From: Xanthobacteraceae bacterium
GTDB lineage: Bacteria; Pseudomonadota; Alphaproteobacteria; Rhizobiales; Xanthobacteraceae
Length of the DNA: 8,017 nt
Assembly: GCA_030043285.1 (NCBI GenBank)
Contig: JASHXZ010000706.1
Coordinates: 1 to 8,017, forward strand
Reading direction: 5' to 3'
Positions 1-6,063 of the stretch are shown piece by piece. Below the pieces are notes generated by a model. The model was not told the origin of the DNA. It did not search any database and worked only from the letters and a program-made list of their open reading frames with translations. Both the position numbers and the translations under genes were made by a program. Position 1 is the first letter of the stretch, and each line of letters begins with the position of its first letter.

Positions 1-248
1 GCTGGGTCATCTACAATGGGATTGCCGAGGCTTCGAAGGTGCCGCCCAGCTGGTTCGGCTGGCTGCATCACACCGTAGACGTGCCGCCGACGGTGGATAA
101 GCCGCGGCCGCATCCGTGGGAGAAGCCGCATCGGCCGAACCTAACCGGCACTTCGGGGGCATATCGCCCGAGCGGTTCGACCCTGGGTCCCGGCCGCCGG
201 CCGAAGGCGACCGGCGACTACAAAGCTTGGTCGCCCGGCGAGCATTAG
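1..248 (+). CDS. NADH:ubiquinone oxidoreductase subunit NDUFA12 family protein, C-terminal part (5' truncated by window edge)
   Basis: The reading frame starting at base 3 is open from the window edge to TAG at 246-248 and gives 81 residues. It opens WVIYNGIAEASKVPPSWFGW, followed by LHHT, then PWEKPHRPNLTGT, AYRPSGS and a final GDYKAWSP. This series (W-x-IYNG-x-AEASxVPPxWxGWLHHT, PHxPNLTGT, AYxPxGS, YxxWxP) is the signature of the NDUFA12/B17.2 family, a small accessory subunit of respiratory complex I kept in alphaproteobacteria and mitochondria. By family knowledge it sits on the matrix/cytoplasmic side of the peripheral arm and helps assembly or stability; it has no catalytic role. Most of the conserved core is visible and only the N-terminus is missing. 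The next gene starts 127 bp downstream on the same strand, so co-transcription is possible but not shown. Confidence 0.9.
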   Translation, partial: WVIYNGIAEASKVPPSWFGWLHHTVDVPPTVDKPRPHPWEKPHRPNLTGTSGAYRPSGSTLGPGRRPKATGDYKAWSPGEH

Positions 249-339
249 CCTGATTGCGCGGCAGGTTCCGGTGGGTTCCGACCCTGATCCCTGGAATTGC
301 CGTAATCGAAATGTTAACCCGGCCCCGCATCGCGCATTC

Positions 340-374
340 AGCCAAGCCGTTGGCTCAGATCAGGCCGCTTTTTT
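340..374 (+). promoter_or_regulatory. Small hairpin plus T-run just upstream of the DUF2155 gene
   Basis: AGCCAA (340-345) and TTGGCT (350-355) form a 6-bp stem with a GCCG tetraloop. A run of six T (369-374) follows 13 nt later and ends one base before the ATG at 376. The spacing between stem and T-run is too long for a standard intrinsic terminator. This could be a weak terminator for the upstream NDUFA12 gene, a leader structure, or chance. No strong Shine-Dalgarno is visible before the ATG; the best is CAGG at 361-364, 11 nt away. Confidence 0.2.
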
Positions 375-375
375 C

Positions 376-1317
376 ATGATCCGCATCGCCGCGCTCGTGG
401 TCGTTATCGGGAGCACGCTGGCGGCGGTGCCGGCCGTGGCACAGTTCAATATCTTTGGCGACGAGCCGCCGCCGCGCCCACCGGCTGACATTCCGAACGC
501 TTCCTTCCCGCCGCAACCGCCGCCCCCAGGGCAATACCCGGCAGCGACGCCGGCACCGGCCTCACCGTATCCCGCACCAGCGCAAGGCTCGCCCTATCCA
601 GCCGCCCCGCCGCCAGGCTCTGCGCCGCCGCCGCAATCGGCGATCGAGGCGCAGCCGCTGCCGCCACCACCCGGCGCCGCCGTGGCACCGGCTCCGGGAC
701 CTGGGCAGGGCTTCCCGCAGCAACGGCCGCTTCCGCCTGAACGTGCGCGCGCGGTTCCGCCTGCCGGCGGCGCCGGGCCCGAAAATGGCGCGCCCCCCGC
801 CGGTGCTGCGCCCGCGGCCGCCGAACCGGCCGACACCGGGCCGGTCGAGGACACCGTCGTCGAAGCGCCGACGCAGCACATCGAAAATGGCAAGGCGGTG
901 TTTGCCGGGCTCGACAAGATCACCGGCCGGACCTTCTCGTTCGATGCGGCGATCGGCGAGACGGTCCGGTTCGGCGCGCTCGAGGTCACGCCGCGCGCCT
1001 GCTACACCCGGCCGCCGACGGAGGCGACCAATACCGACGCCTTTGTCGAGGTCGACGAGGTAACGCTGACCCGGGAAATCAAGCGCATTTTCACAGGCTG
1101 GATGTTCGCATCAAGCCCCGGACTGCATGCGGTCGAGCACCCGATCTACGATGTCTGGCTGACCGATTGCGCCGCGCCGGTCCAGAGCGCGATGGCCGAG
1201 CCTGCAGCGGTCCCGCCTCCTGCGGCAGCGTTGCCCGCGCGGGCACGCCATCCGGCACCGCCGCACCAGCGCACGGCGCGTCCCGCACCACGTGCCGTCG
1301 AGCCGCCGCCGCAATAA
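376..1317 (+). CDS. DUF2155 domain-containing secreted protein with proline-rich linker
   Basis: The protein has 313 residues. The ATG at 376 is chosen because it begins a clear signal peptide: MIR, a hydrophobic stretch to about residue 17, and cleavage after AVA at residue 22. The open frame extends upstream to 271, but those residues look non-coding. Residues 29 to about 155 are low-complexity Pro/Ala/Gly/Gln with loose repeats such as SPYPAP. The folded part (about 168-266) begins with ENGKAVFAGLDKITGRT, continues with FDAAIGE-x-VRFGALEVTPRACY, FVEVDE and IFTGWMFASSPGL, and ends YDVWLTDC, which matches the DUF2155 family. Cys209 and Cys265 could form a periplasmic disulfide (inference). 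Residues 267-313 are a Pro/Ala/Arg-rich tail. The molecular function of DUF2155 is not known to me. By family knowledge it is common in alphaproteobacteria beside the NDUFA12 and aat genes, as here. The gene stops 7 bp from the stop of the converging aat gene. Confidence 0.88.
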   Translation: MIRIAALVVVIGSTLAAVPAVAQFNIFGDEPPPRPPADIPNASFPPQPPPPGQYPAATPAPASPYPAPAQGSPYPAAPPPGSAPPPQSAIEAQPLPPPPGAAVAPAPGPGQGFPQQRPLPPERARAVPPAGGAGPENGAPPAGAAPAAAEPADTGPVEDTVVEAPTQHIENGKAVFAGLDKITGRTFSFDAAIGETVRFGALEVTPRACYTRPPTEATNTDAFVEVDEVTLTREIKRIFTGWMFASSPGLHAVEHPIYDVWLTDCAAPVQSAMAEPAAVPPPAAALPARARHPAPPHQRTARPAPRAVEPPPQ

Positions 1318-1324
1318 TTGGCCT

Positions 1325-1999
1325 CTAAGCCTTGCTCAGCACGGCGAGCGCGGCGCGGCCCGGGACCGGCCGATCGAGCGGCAGCGCATCGAAATTTCCC
1401 GACCCGACCAGCGCGGCATCGAGCAGCTTATGGTAGGCCGGCCGCGGCACTTCGGTGGCGCCGAAGGTGCGCAAATGGTCGGTCACGAACTGCGTATCGA
1501 GCAGGCGGTACTGACCGGCCTTGAGCCGCGCCACCAGGTGGACCAGCGCGACTTTCGATGCGTCGCGGGCGAGATGAAACATGCTCTCGCCGAAAAACGC
1601 CCGGCCGAGGCACACCCCGTAGAGGCCGCCGACCAGCTGATCGCCGTCATAAGCCTCGACGCTATGACAATCGCCGCGCTCGTAGAGCTTGCGGTAGAGC
1701 TGCGCGATGCGACCGTTGATCCAGGTTCGCGCGCGTCCCGGCGCGGGCTGAGCGCAGGCGGCAATCACCGCGTCAAAGTCGCGGTCGACGAAGATCGTAA
1801 AGCAGTCGGAGCGGACGGTGCGCGCCAAGCGGCCGGGCACGTGAAAGCGGTCCAGCGGAATGATGCCGCGGCGTTCCGGCTCGATCCAATAGAGCGCCGG
1901 ATCGTCGGCGCCTTCCGCCATCGGAAAAATGCCGCAGGCATACGCCTTGAGCAGAACCTCCGGCGTAATGTCGATCAGGACGTTGTCGCGGCTGGCCAT
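1325..1999 (-). CDS. aat: Leucyl/phenylalanyl-tRNA--protein transferase
   Basis: The protein has 224 residues, close to the E. coli enzyme (about 234). It transfers Leu or Phe from charged tRNA to an N-terminal Arg or Lys of a protein, creating an N-degron recognised by ClpS/ClpAP (N-end rule); it acts in the cytoplasm. Family motifs are present in order: [17 protein letters not shown] (11-27), [18 protein letters not shown] (37-54), RTWI (91-94), CHSVE (111-115), [18 protein letters not shown] (124-141), LLDTQF (166-171) and the following H-L-x-x-x-GA. The ATG at 1999 gives an N-terminus that fits the family, but no convincing Shine-Dalgarno precedes it. The stop is TAG at 1325-1327. It is divergent from the response regulator gene and convergent with the DUF2155 gene, so it is probably a single-gene transcript. 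All expected motifs are intact. Confidence 0.96.
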   Translation of the reverse strand: MASRDNVLIDITPEVLLKAYACGIFPMAEGADDPALYWIEPERRGIIPLDRFHVPGRLARTVRSDCFTIFVDRDFDAVIAACAQPAPGRARTWINGRIAQLYRKLYERGDCHSVEAYDGDQLVGGLYGVCLGRAFFGESMFHLARDASKVALVHLVARLKAGQYRLLDTQFVTDHLRTFGATEVPRPAYHKLLDAALVGSGNFDALPLDRPVPGRAALAVLSKA

Positions 2000-2069
2000 G
2001 CGTTTGGTTTAACCGGCTAAATCCTTGCGGTTCAAGGGTCGGGGACCGGGCTCACGCGGTTCTGTGATC

Positions 2070-2094
2070 GGCCTGAGCCAAGGCTTTGCAGGCC
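2070..2094. repeat. Small GC-rich inverted repeat in the aat / response-regulator divergent region
   Basis: GGCCTG (2070-2075) is mirrored by CAGGCC (2089-2094), and inside it AGC (2076-2078) is mirrored by GCT (2083-2085). It lies about 70 bp upstream of aat within the 257-bp gap between the divergent aat and response regulator genes. No T-run follows on either strand. It could be a protein-binding site or chance in GC-rich DNA. The rest of the gap includes an AT-rich palindrome, TAAAATTTTA, near 2172-2181, but no clear sigma-70 or EcfG-type promoter pair that I can defend. Confidence 0.2.
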
Positions 2095-2256
2095 GCTTCG
2101 GTTCCGGCTGCGGCGCGCCGCCGCGCCATCATATGTCATCGCCGGCATGTTCAATTAACCCGGCGCAAACCAAACGACCCGTAAAATTTTAGTCAGGTTG
2201 AACCGTTTTGCGCACACCGGCGTTCGGCCTTTGAAAGCGCAAAGAAGACCGCTCCG

Positions 2257-2697
2257 ATGCAAACGGCTTTGAGGCTCAGCGTGCCGATTCGCATTCTGCT
2301 GGTCGAGGACGAGGTCCTCATCGCCGAATGGGTCGCCGAGTCATTCCTGGAACAAGGCTTCGCCGTGCGGACAGTGGGCAACGCGCACGAAGCCTTGCAG
2401 TACCTCGCTGCCGCGCGGGTCGATGTCTTGTTTACCGACATCAATCTAGGCGATGGCATGGATGGCACTGCGCTCGCCCGCCACGCTCGCGCAATATTGC
2501 CCGATCTGCCTGTAATCTACGCCTCGGCGCGGGTAGCGGGGCTCGAGCCGCACCAGCGCGTGCCCGGCGCGCTGTTCGTGCGCAAACCCTATGATCCCGA
2601 AGCGGTCGGACGGATTATCGCGAGCCTGTTTGACGCCGCCAATACGCCCCTTGTTCCGGACACGGCCAAGTCGTCGCTCGTTGCGGAGCCTGCTTAG
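2257..2697 (+). CDS. Single-domain response regulator (receiver only)
   Basis: The protein has 146 residues and one CheY-like receiver domain (about residues 11-125), with no DNA-binding or enzymatic output domain. The phosphorylation site is intact: acidic pocket Glu17-Asp18 in ILLVEDE, phospho-acceptor Asp61 in VLFTDINLGDGMDG, switch Ser90 in PVIYASA, and Lys110-Pro111 in FVRKPYD. The INLGDGMDG and RKPYD contexts resemble receivers that work with HWE/HisKA_2-type kinases or as stand-alone phosphate relays in alphaproteobacteria; this is inference. ATG 2257 has an AAGAAG-like ribosome site at 2242-2247. The tails outside the domain (residues 1-10 and 127-146) look unstructured. No histidine kinase is in the window, so it is an orphan and its partner cannot be named. 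Its TAG stop is 9 bp from the stop of the converging accC. Confidence 0.9.
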   Translation: MQTALRLSVPIRILLVEDEVLIAEWVAESFLEQGFAVRTVGNAHEALQYLAAARVDVLFTDINLGDGMDGTALARHARAILPDLPVIYASARVAGLEPHQRVPGALFVRKPYDPEAVGRIIASLFDAANTPLVPDTAKSSLVAEPA

Positions 2698-2706
2698 GCG
2701 CAAATT

Positions 2707-4059
2707 CTACGGCTCAAGGCCGCCGCGCGCCAAAAATTCCTCGAGCCAGTGGATGTGATAGTCGCCGTCGATGATGTCCTTTTCCTGCGCCAAGGCGCGG
2801 AACAGGGCGAGATTGGTTTCGACGCCGTCGATCACGAACTCGTCGAGCGCGCGCCGCAGCCGCATCAGACATTCGCCGCGCGTCTTGCCGTGCACGATCA
2901 GCTTGCCGATCAGCGAGTCGTAAAACGGCGGGATCGCGTAGCCGTGATAGGCCGCCGAATCGACGCGCACGCCGAGCCCCCCCGGCGGATGGTAATGAAT
3001 GATCTTGCCCGGCGACGGCCGAAACGACACGGCGTTTTCGGCGTTGATGCGGCACTCGATGGCATGGCCGTGAAACTTGACGCCGTCCTGGGCTAGCTCC
3101 AGGTCGTTGCCGGCAGCGACGCGGATCTGCTCCAGGATGAGATCGATGTCGGTGATCATTTCCGTCACCGGGTGCTCGACCTGAATGCGGGTGTTCATCT
3201 CGATAAAATTGAAGGCGCCGTCGTCGTAGAGAAATTCGACGGTGCCGACGCCCAAATACTTGATTTCGCGCATCGCTTTCGCGACGGTTTCGCCGATGCT
3301 GTCGCGCGCCGCGGTATTGAGCGCGGGGGAGTGGCCTTCTTCCCATACTTTCTGATGCCGGCGCTGCAGCGAGCAGTCGCGCTCGCCGAGGTGGATGGCG
3401 CGGCCTTTGCCGTCGCCGAGCACCTGTATTTCGATGTGGCGCGGCCGCTCGAGATATTTTTCGAGATAGAGCGTGTCGTCGCCGAAGGCGGCCTTCGATT
3501 CGGCGCGCGCGGTGGCCAGTGCAGACGGCAGGTCCGCCTCGCCGCGGATCACCTTCATGCCGCGGCCGCCGCCGCCGGCCGCCGCCTTGACCATGACCGG
3601 AAAGCCGATTCCGTTGGCCAAGCGGCGCGCTTCTTCGTCGCTGCCGAGACCGCCGTCCGAGCCGGGGACGGTGGGAATGCCGAGCTGCTCGGCGGCGCGC
3701 TTGGCGGCGATCTTGTCGCCCATCAGCCGGATATGTTCGGGCCGCGGGCCGATGAAATGCACGCTGTGCTCGGCGAGGATTTCGGCAAACCGCGCATTTT
3801 CCGAAAGGAAGCCATAGCCCGGATGGACCGCGTCGGCGCCGGTGATCTCGCAGGCGGCAAGGAGCGCGGGGATGTTCAGATAACTGTCCTTGGCCGGCGG
3901 CGGTCCGATGCACACGCTCTCGTCGGCCAACCGCACGTGCATGGCGTCTTCGTCCGCCGTCGAGTGCACCGCGACCGTGGCAATGCCGAGCTCTTTGCAG
4001 GCCCGCAGCACGCGCAGCGCGATCTCTCCGCGATTGGCGATGAGGATCTTATCGAACAT
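2707..4059 (-). CDS. accC: Acetyl-CoA carboxylase, biotin carboxylase subunit
   Basis: The protein has 450 residues (E. coli AccC has 449). It uses ATP and bicarbonate to carboxylate the biotin on AccB, the first half-reaction of malonyl-CoA formation for fatty acid synthesis in the cytoplasm. It begins MFDKILIANRGEIALR. The order is an N-terminal biotin carboxylase domain (1 to about 112), an ATP-grasp domain (about 113-315) and a C-terminal domain (about 334-440). ATP and catalytic residues are present at positions matching E. coli with a one-residue shift after Lys116: Lys158, the glycine loop GGGGRG (162-167), His208, Lys237, Glu275, Glu287, Asn289, Arg291, Glu295 in MNTRIQVEHPVTE, and Arg337. 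ATG 4059 is chosen by family length. An in-frame ATG at 4107 would add 16 residues (MPFAIRHSP...) encoded by the intergenic repeat. No Shine-Dalgarno precedes either start. It is the third gene of aroQ-accB-accC, 111 bp after accB. Confidence 0.97.
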   Translation of the reverse strand: MFDKILIANRGEIALRVLRACKELGIATVAVHSTADEDAMHVRLADESVCIGPPPAKDSYLNIPALLAACEITGADAVHPGYGFLSENARFAEILAEHSVHFIGPRPEHIRLMGDKIAAKRAAEQLGIPTVPGSDGGLGSDEEARRLANGIGFPVMVKAAAGGGGRGMKVIRGEADLPSALATARAESKAAFGDDTLYLEKYLERPRHIEIQVLGDGKGRAIHLGERDCSLQRRHQKVWEEGHSPALNTAARDSIGETVAKAMREIKYLGVGTVEFLYDDGAFNFIEMNTRIQVEHPVTEMITDIDLILEQIRVAAGNDLELAQDGVKFHGHAIECRINAENAVSFRPSPGKIIHYHPPGGLGVRVDSAAYHGYAIPPFYDSLIGKLIVHGKTRGECLMRLRRALDEFVIDGVETNLALFRALAQEKDIIDGDYHIHWLEEFLARGGLEP

Positions 4060-4074
4060 CGGCAGACGGGGTGC

Positions 4075-4168
4075 GGCGAATGGCGAATGGCGAATGGCAA
4101 ATGGCAAGGCGAAGCGAGCCCTGGCACCAGCATGTTCGCAATTCGCTACTCGCCATTCGCTATTCGCC
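4075..4168. repeat. Long inverted repeat built of GCGAATG heptamers, between accB and accC
   Basis: The left arm (4076-4103) is four tandem 7-bp units: GCGAATG three times, then GCAAATG. The right arm, read on the minus strand from 4167 down to 4133, is five units: GCGAATA, GCGAATG, GCGAGTA, GCGAATT, GCGAACA. Aligning the arms from their outer ends (4075 and 4168) gives about 32 paired bases with about six mismatches, around a loop of roughly 25-30 nt. It fills almost the whole accB-accC gap, starting 2 bp after the accB stop and ending 15 bp before the accC ATG. Translated, it gives the FAIRHSPFAIR / NGEWRMANGKW type of peptide that I recall from intergenic repeats in Bradyrhizobium-like genomes, which supports a dispersed REP-like element. 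In the mRNA it would fold as a long stem-loop. Confidence 0.8.
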
Positions 4169-4170
4169 TG

Positions 4171-4644
4171 TTACTCGATGATCATCAGCGGCTGGCCGTA
4201 CTCCACGGGCTGTCCGTCCTCGATCAGGATCTGGATCACCGTGCCGGGGCGCGGGGCCGGGATCTGATTCATCGTCTTCATTGCTTCAATAATCAGGAGC
4301 GTATCTCCGGCCTTCACGGTGCCGCCGACTTCGATAAACGGCCGGGCGCCGGGCGCCGCGCCGCGGTAGGCGGTGCCGACCATCGGCGATACCACGAGCC
4401 CCGGATGCTGCGCCGGATCGACCGGTGCCGCTCCCGCCGCGACGCTCGGGCCCGGCAGGGCAGGCTCCGCAGGCCGCCCCCGCGCAACGACGGCCGGCGC
4501 ATGACGGGCGACCCGCACCGACACGCCGCCCTGTTCGATCGCGATTTCCGTAAGCCCCGTTTCGTCGAGTAGCTTCGCCAGTTCCCGGATCACCTCGTGA
4601 TCGATGGCGGGCATTGGCGACGGGCTTTCCGGCTTGCGCGCCAC
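4171..4644 (-). CDS. accB: Acetyl-CoA carboxylase, biotin carboxyl carrier protein (BCCP), GTG start
   Basis: The protein has 157 residues and carries the biotin that AccC carboxylates and the carboxyltransferase AccA/AccD then discharges. The N-terminal helix region (about 13-48, [29 protein letters not shown]) is followed by a Pro/Ala-rich linker (about 49-80). The biotinyl domain (about 82-157) has the thumb segment [18 protein letters not shown], the attachment site EAMKTMN with biotinyl Lys123, and a C-terminal [14 protein letters not shown]. The GTG start at 4644 is preferred because AAGGG (4655 to 4651, minus strand) lies 6 nt upstream and because MARKPES resembles the MARxP opening I recall in relatives. 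TTG 4650 leaves no room after that ribosome site. ATG 4614 has GGAAAG 10 nt upstream and would give a 147-residue protein. The aroQ stop is 2 bp upstream, so translation is probably coupled. Confidence 0.96.
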   Translation of the reverse strand: MARKPESPSPMPAIDHEVIRELAKLLDETGLTEIAIEQGGVSVRVARHAPAVVARGRPAEPALPGPSVAAGAAPVDPAQHPGLVVSPMVGTAYRGAAPGARPFIEVGGTVKAGDTLLIIEAMKTMNQIPAPRPGTVIQILIEDGQPVEYGQPLMIIE

Positions 4645-4646
4645 GA

Positions 4647-5105
4647 TCAACCCTTGCGGGGCTCGGCGCCGATCAGGGCGGCGAGGCCGTTAATGGCGAG
4701 AGCATAGCCCTCGATGCCGAAGCCGCAGATCACGGCACGCGCCGCTCGCGACACGTAGGAATCGTGACGGAAAGACTCGCGGGCATGGATGTTGGTGATG
4801 TGCACCTCGATCACCGGAGCTTCCATGGTGTACAGGGCGTCGAGGATCGCGATCGATGTCGTCGTGTAGCCGGCTGGATTGATGATCAGGCCGGCCGCTT
4901 TTTCAGCGCGGGCCTGTTGAATCCAATCGACGATCTCGCCCTCATGATTGGATTGACGAAATTCGACCGCGAGTCCGAAGCGCTGTGCCGTGGCGCGGCA
5001 GAGCTTTTCCACGTCGGCGAGGGTCGCGCGGCCGTACAGCTCCGGCTCGCGCGTGCCGAGCAGATTGAGGTTTGGGCCGTTGAGAACGTAAACCGTATTC
5101 GGCAT
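4647..5105 (-). CDS. aroQ: 3-dehydroquinate dehydratase, type II
   Basis: The protein has 152 residues, usual for the small dodecameric type II family. It dehydrates 3-dehydroquinate to 3-dehydroshikimate, the third step of the shikimate pathway, in the cytoplasm. It opens [25 protein letters not shown], which holds Asn12, catalytic loop Arg19 and catalytic Tyr24. Further on are [14 protein letters not shown] (49-62), NPAGYTTTS with Asn76 (76-84), and [14 protein letters not shown] with His102, Arg109 and Arg113. All residues expected for the family are present. ATG 5105 gives the standard N-terminus. An in-frame ATG at 5141 would add 12 residues ([12 protein letters not shown]) and cannot be excluded. 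It is the first gene of aroQ-accB-accC, an order I recall from other proteobacteria. A possible promoter and an inverted repeat lie 50-100 bp upstream. Confidence 0.97.
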   Translation of the reverse strand: MPNTVYVLNGPNLNLLGTREPELYGRATLADVEKLCRATAQRFGLAVEFRQSNHEGEIVDWIQQARAEKAAGLIINPAGYTTTSIAILDALYTMEAPVIEVHITNIHARESFRHDSYVSRAARAVICGFGIEGYALAINGLAALIGAEPRKG

Positions 5106-5150
5106 CTCACGCACCGCGACGGGTCTGATCGGCGCCGGCATGCACGCGGC

Positions 5151-5190
5151 ACCGCATTCCCTATGACCGTTCGTTTATAGGGAACGCGGT
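5151..5190. promoter_or_regulatory. 14-bp-arm inverted repeat upstream of aroQ (operator or leader hairpin)
   Basis: ACCGCATTCCCTAT (5151-5164) is mirrored by ATAGGGAACGCGGT (5177-5190), 13 of 14 positions matching, around a 12-nt centre. The single mismatch becomes a G-U wobble only in RNA made in the aroQ direction (minus strand), so that transcript could form an unbroken 14-bp stem. The repeat overlaps the proposed -10 box at 5174-5179 and ends 45 bp before the aroQ ATG. It may be a repressor operator for aroQ-accB-accC or an RNA hairpin between dsbA and aroQ. No U-run follows it on the minus strand, so it is not a typical terminator. Confidence 0.6.
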
Positions 5191-5202
5191 CGCAAAGGGG
5201 AA
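5174..5202 (-). promoter_or_regulatory. Possible sigma-70-type promoter for aroQ-accB-accC
   Basis: Read on the minus strand, a TATAAA box (5179 to 5174) lies 17 bp after TTCCCC (5202 to 5197). The -10 matches consensus at five of six positions and the -35 at three of six. Transcription would start near 5167, giving a leader of about 60 nt to the aroQ ATG at 5105. The -10 sits inside one side of the 14-bp inverted repeat. It is the only AT-rich hexamer in an otherwise GC-rich gap, but the -35 is poor, so this is a tentative call. Confidence 0.35.
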
Positions 5203-5290
5203 GCCAGCAAGCATGGCCCCGCGGCGGCGGAAATGCGCCGTCACCGTCGCCGCAACCCATAAGACAGGAAGTGGACGAGGGGACGCCTTG

Positions 5291-6043
5291 CTATTTCTGC
5301 AAGGCGTCGATCTTCTGCTTTAACTCGTCGAAGCCGACCGCGCCGACCACGAGCTCGTCGCCGACCACGTAGCTCGGCGTGCCGTTGACGCCCAGCGCGT
5401 CGGCGAGCTTCATATCCTCGGCGATGGTGGTGGCGACTTCCGGGCTTGCCATGTCACGCTGGATGCGCGCCATGTCGAAGCCGACCTCCTTGGCCACGGC
5501 AAGCGCGCGCGCTTTGTCAGCCGCGCCGCGGCCGCCAAGCAGCTTTTGATGGAACTGGATGTACTTGGCGCCGGTCGGATCCTGCATGCGCGCGGCAACC
5601 GCAACGTGGGCGGCTTCCACCGAACCTTCGCCCAGCACCGGAAATTCCTTCAGCACGAATTTGAGGTCGTGGTCGGTGCCCAGGAGCTTGATCATGTCGG
5701 GCAGTGCGTGCTTGCAGAACCCGCAGTTGTAGTCGAAGAACTCGACGACCTCGACCTTGCCGTTCGGATTGCCGAGCACGACCTGATGCGGCGAATTGAA
5801 CAGCGTAGCCTTGTTGGCAACGATCGTGGCGCGTGCCTGCTGCGCGTCGGCATCTTTCTGCTTCTTGTCGAGCGCCGCCATGACGTCCTGGATCACTTCG
5901 GGATGGGCGACGAGGTAGTCCTTGACGATGCCCTCGATCTGCTGGCGCTGATCGGGCGAAAACGTTTGCGCCGGCGCTGCTGCCGGCAATGCGACAAGCA
6001 TCGCCGTGGCCAGCGGAATAACAATGCGTGGAAGCAAGCTCAT
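5291..6043 (-). CDS. Periplasmic DsbA-family (ScsC-like) thiol:disulfide oxidoreductase
   Basis: The protein has 250 residues. A signal peptide covers residues 1 to about 25 (MSLLPR, hydrophobic core IVIPLATAMLVAL, cleavage after APA), so it acts in the periplasm. Residues 28-60 (SPDQRQQIEGIVKDYLVAHPEVIQDVMAAL) resemble the N-terminal helical region of ScsC-type proteins, which drives oligomerisation in some members. The thioredoxin-fold part starts near VEVVEFFDYNCGFC with redox motif Cys107-Gly-Phe-Cys110 and includes the cis-proline loop GTPSYVV (Thr222-Pro223). The dipeptide GF differs from the PH of classical DsbA and is closer to the GY of DsbC-type isomerases, so oxidase or isomerase are both possible. 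The ATG at 6043 is chosen because AAGGGTG (6056 to 6050) lies 6 nt upstream; an in-frame ATG at 6064 would add seven residues. It follows the M48 protease gene by 20 bp, so the two are probably co-transcribed. Confidence 0.9.
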   Translation of the reverse strand: MSLLPRIVIPLATAMLVALPAAAPAQTFSPDQRQQIEGIVKDYLVAHPEVIQDVMAALDKKQKDADAQQARATIVANKATLFNSPHQVVLGNPNGKVEVVEFFDYNCGFCKHALPDMIKLLGTDHDLKFVLKEFPVLGEGSVEAAHVAVAARMQDPTGAKYIQFHQKLLGGRGAADKARALAVAKEVGFDMARIQRDMASPEVATTIAEDMKLADALGVNGTPSYVVGDELVVGAVGFDELKQKIDALQK

Positions 6044-6063
6044 ATGGATCACCCTTTTTGGCA

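Noticed and set aside
271..375. Upstream extension of the DUF2155 frame to 271
   Set aside because: It would place 35 non-family residues before a clear signal peptide beginning at 376.
455..1063. Plus-strand Arg-rich open frame inside the DUF2155 gene
   Set aside because: It is the out-of-frame reading of a proline-rich coding region, where CCG codons become CGC and GCC.
1292..2020. 242-codon plus-strand open frame opposite aat
   Set aside because: It mirrors aat in another frame. aat has complete family motifs and the mirror has none.
2681..2703. Hairpin TTGC-GCCT-GCTT-AGGC-GCAA over the response regulator stop, as a terminator
   Set aside because: It has a 3-nt bulge, only 8 bp in total, and just ATTCT after it. 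Too weak to call.
4075..4168. CRISPR array or transposon end
   Set aside because: The 7-bp units are contiguous without spacers, and there is no transposase or target duplication. It fits a REP-like palindrome instead.
3172..4572. 466-codon open frame on the plus strand
   Set aside because: It is antisense to accC and accB, whose motifs are unmistakable. Long antisense frames are expected in GC-rich DNA, and its product is low-complexity Arg/Ala/Gly-rich with no family signature.
5221..5253. GCGGCGGCGG / CCGTCGCCGC hairpin after the dsbA-like gene, as a terminator
   Set aside because: The stem has one mismatch and a 13-nt loop, no U-run follows on the minus strand, and simple GCC repeats pair by chance at this GC content.
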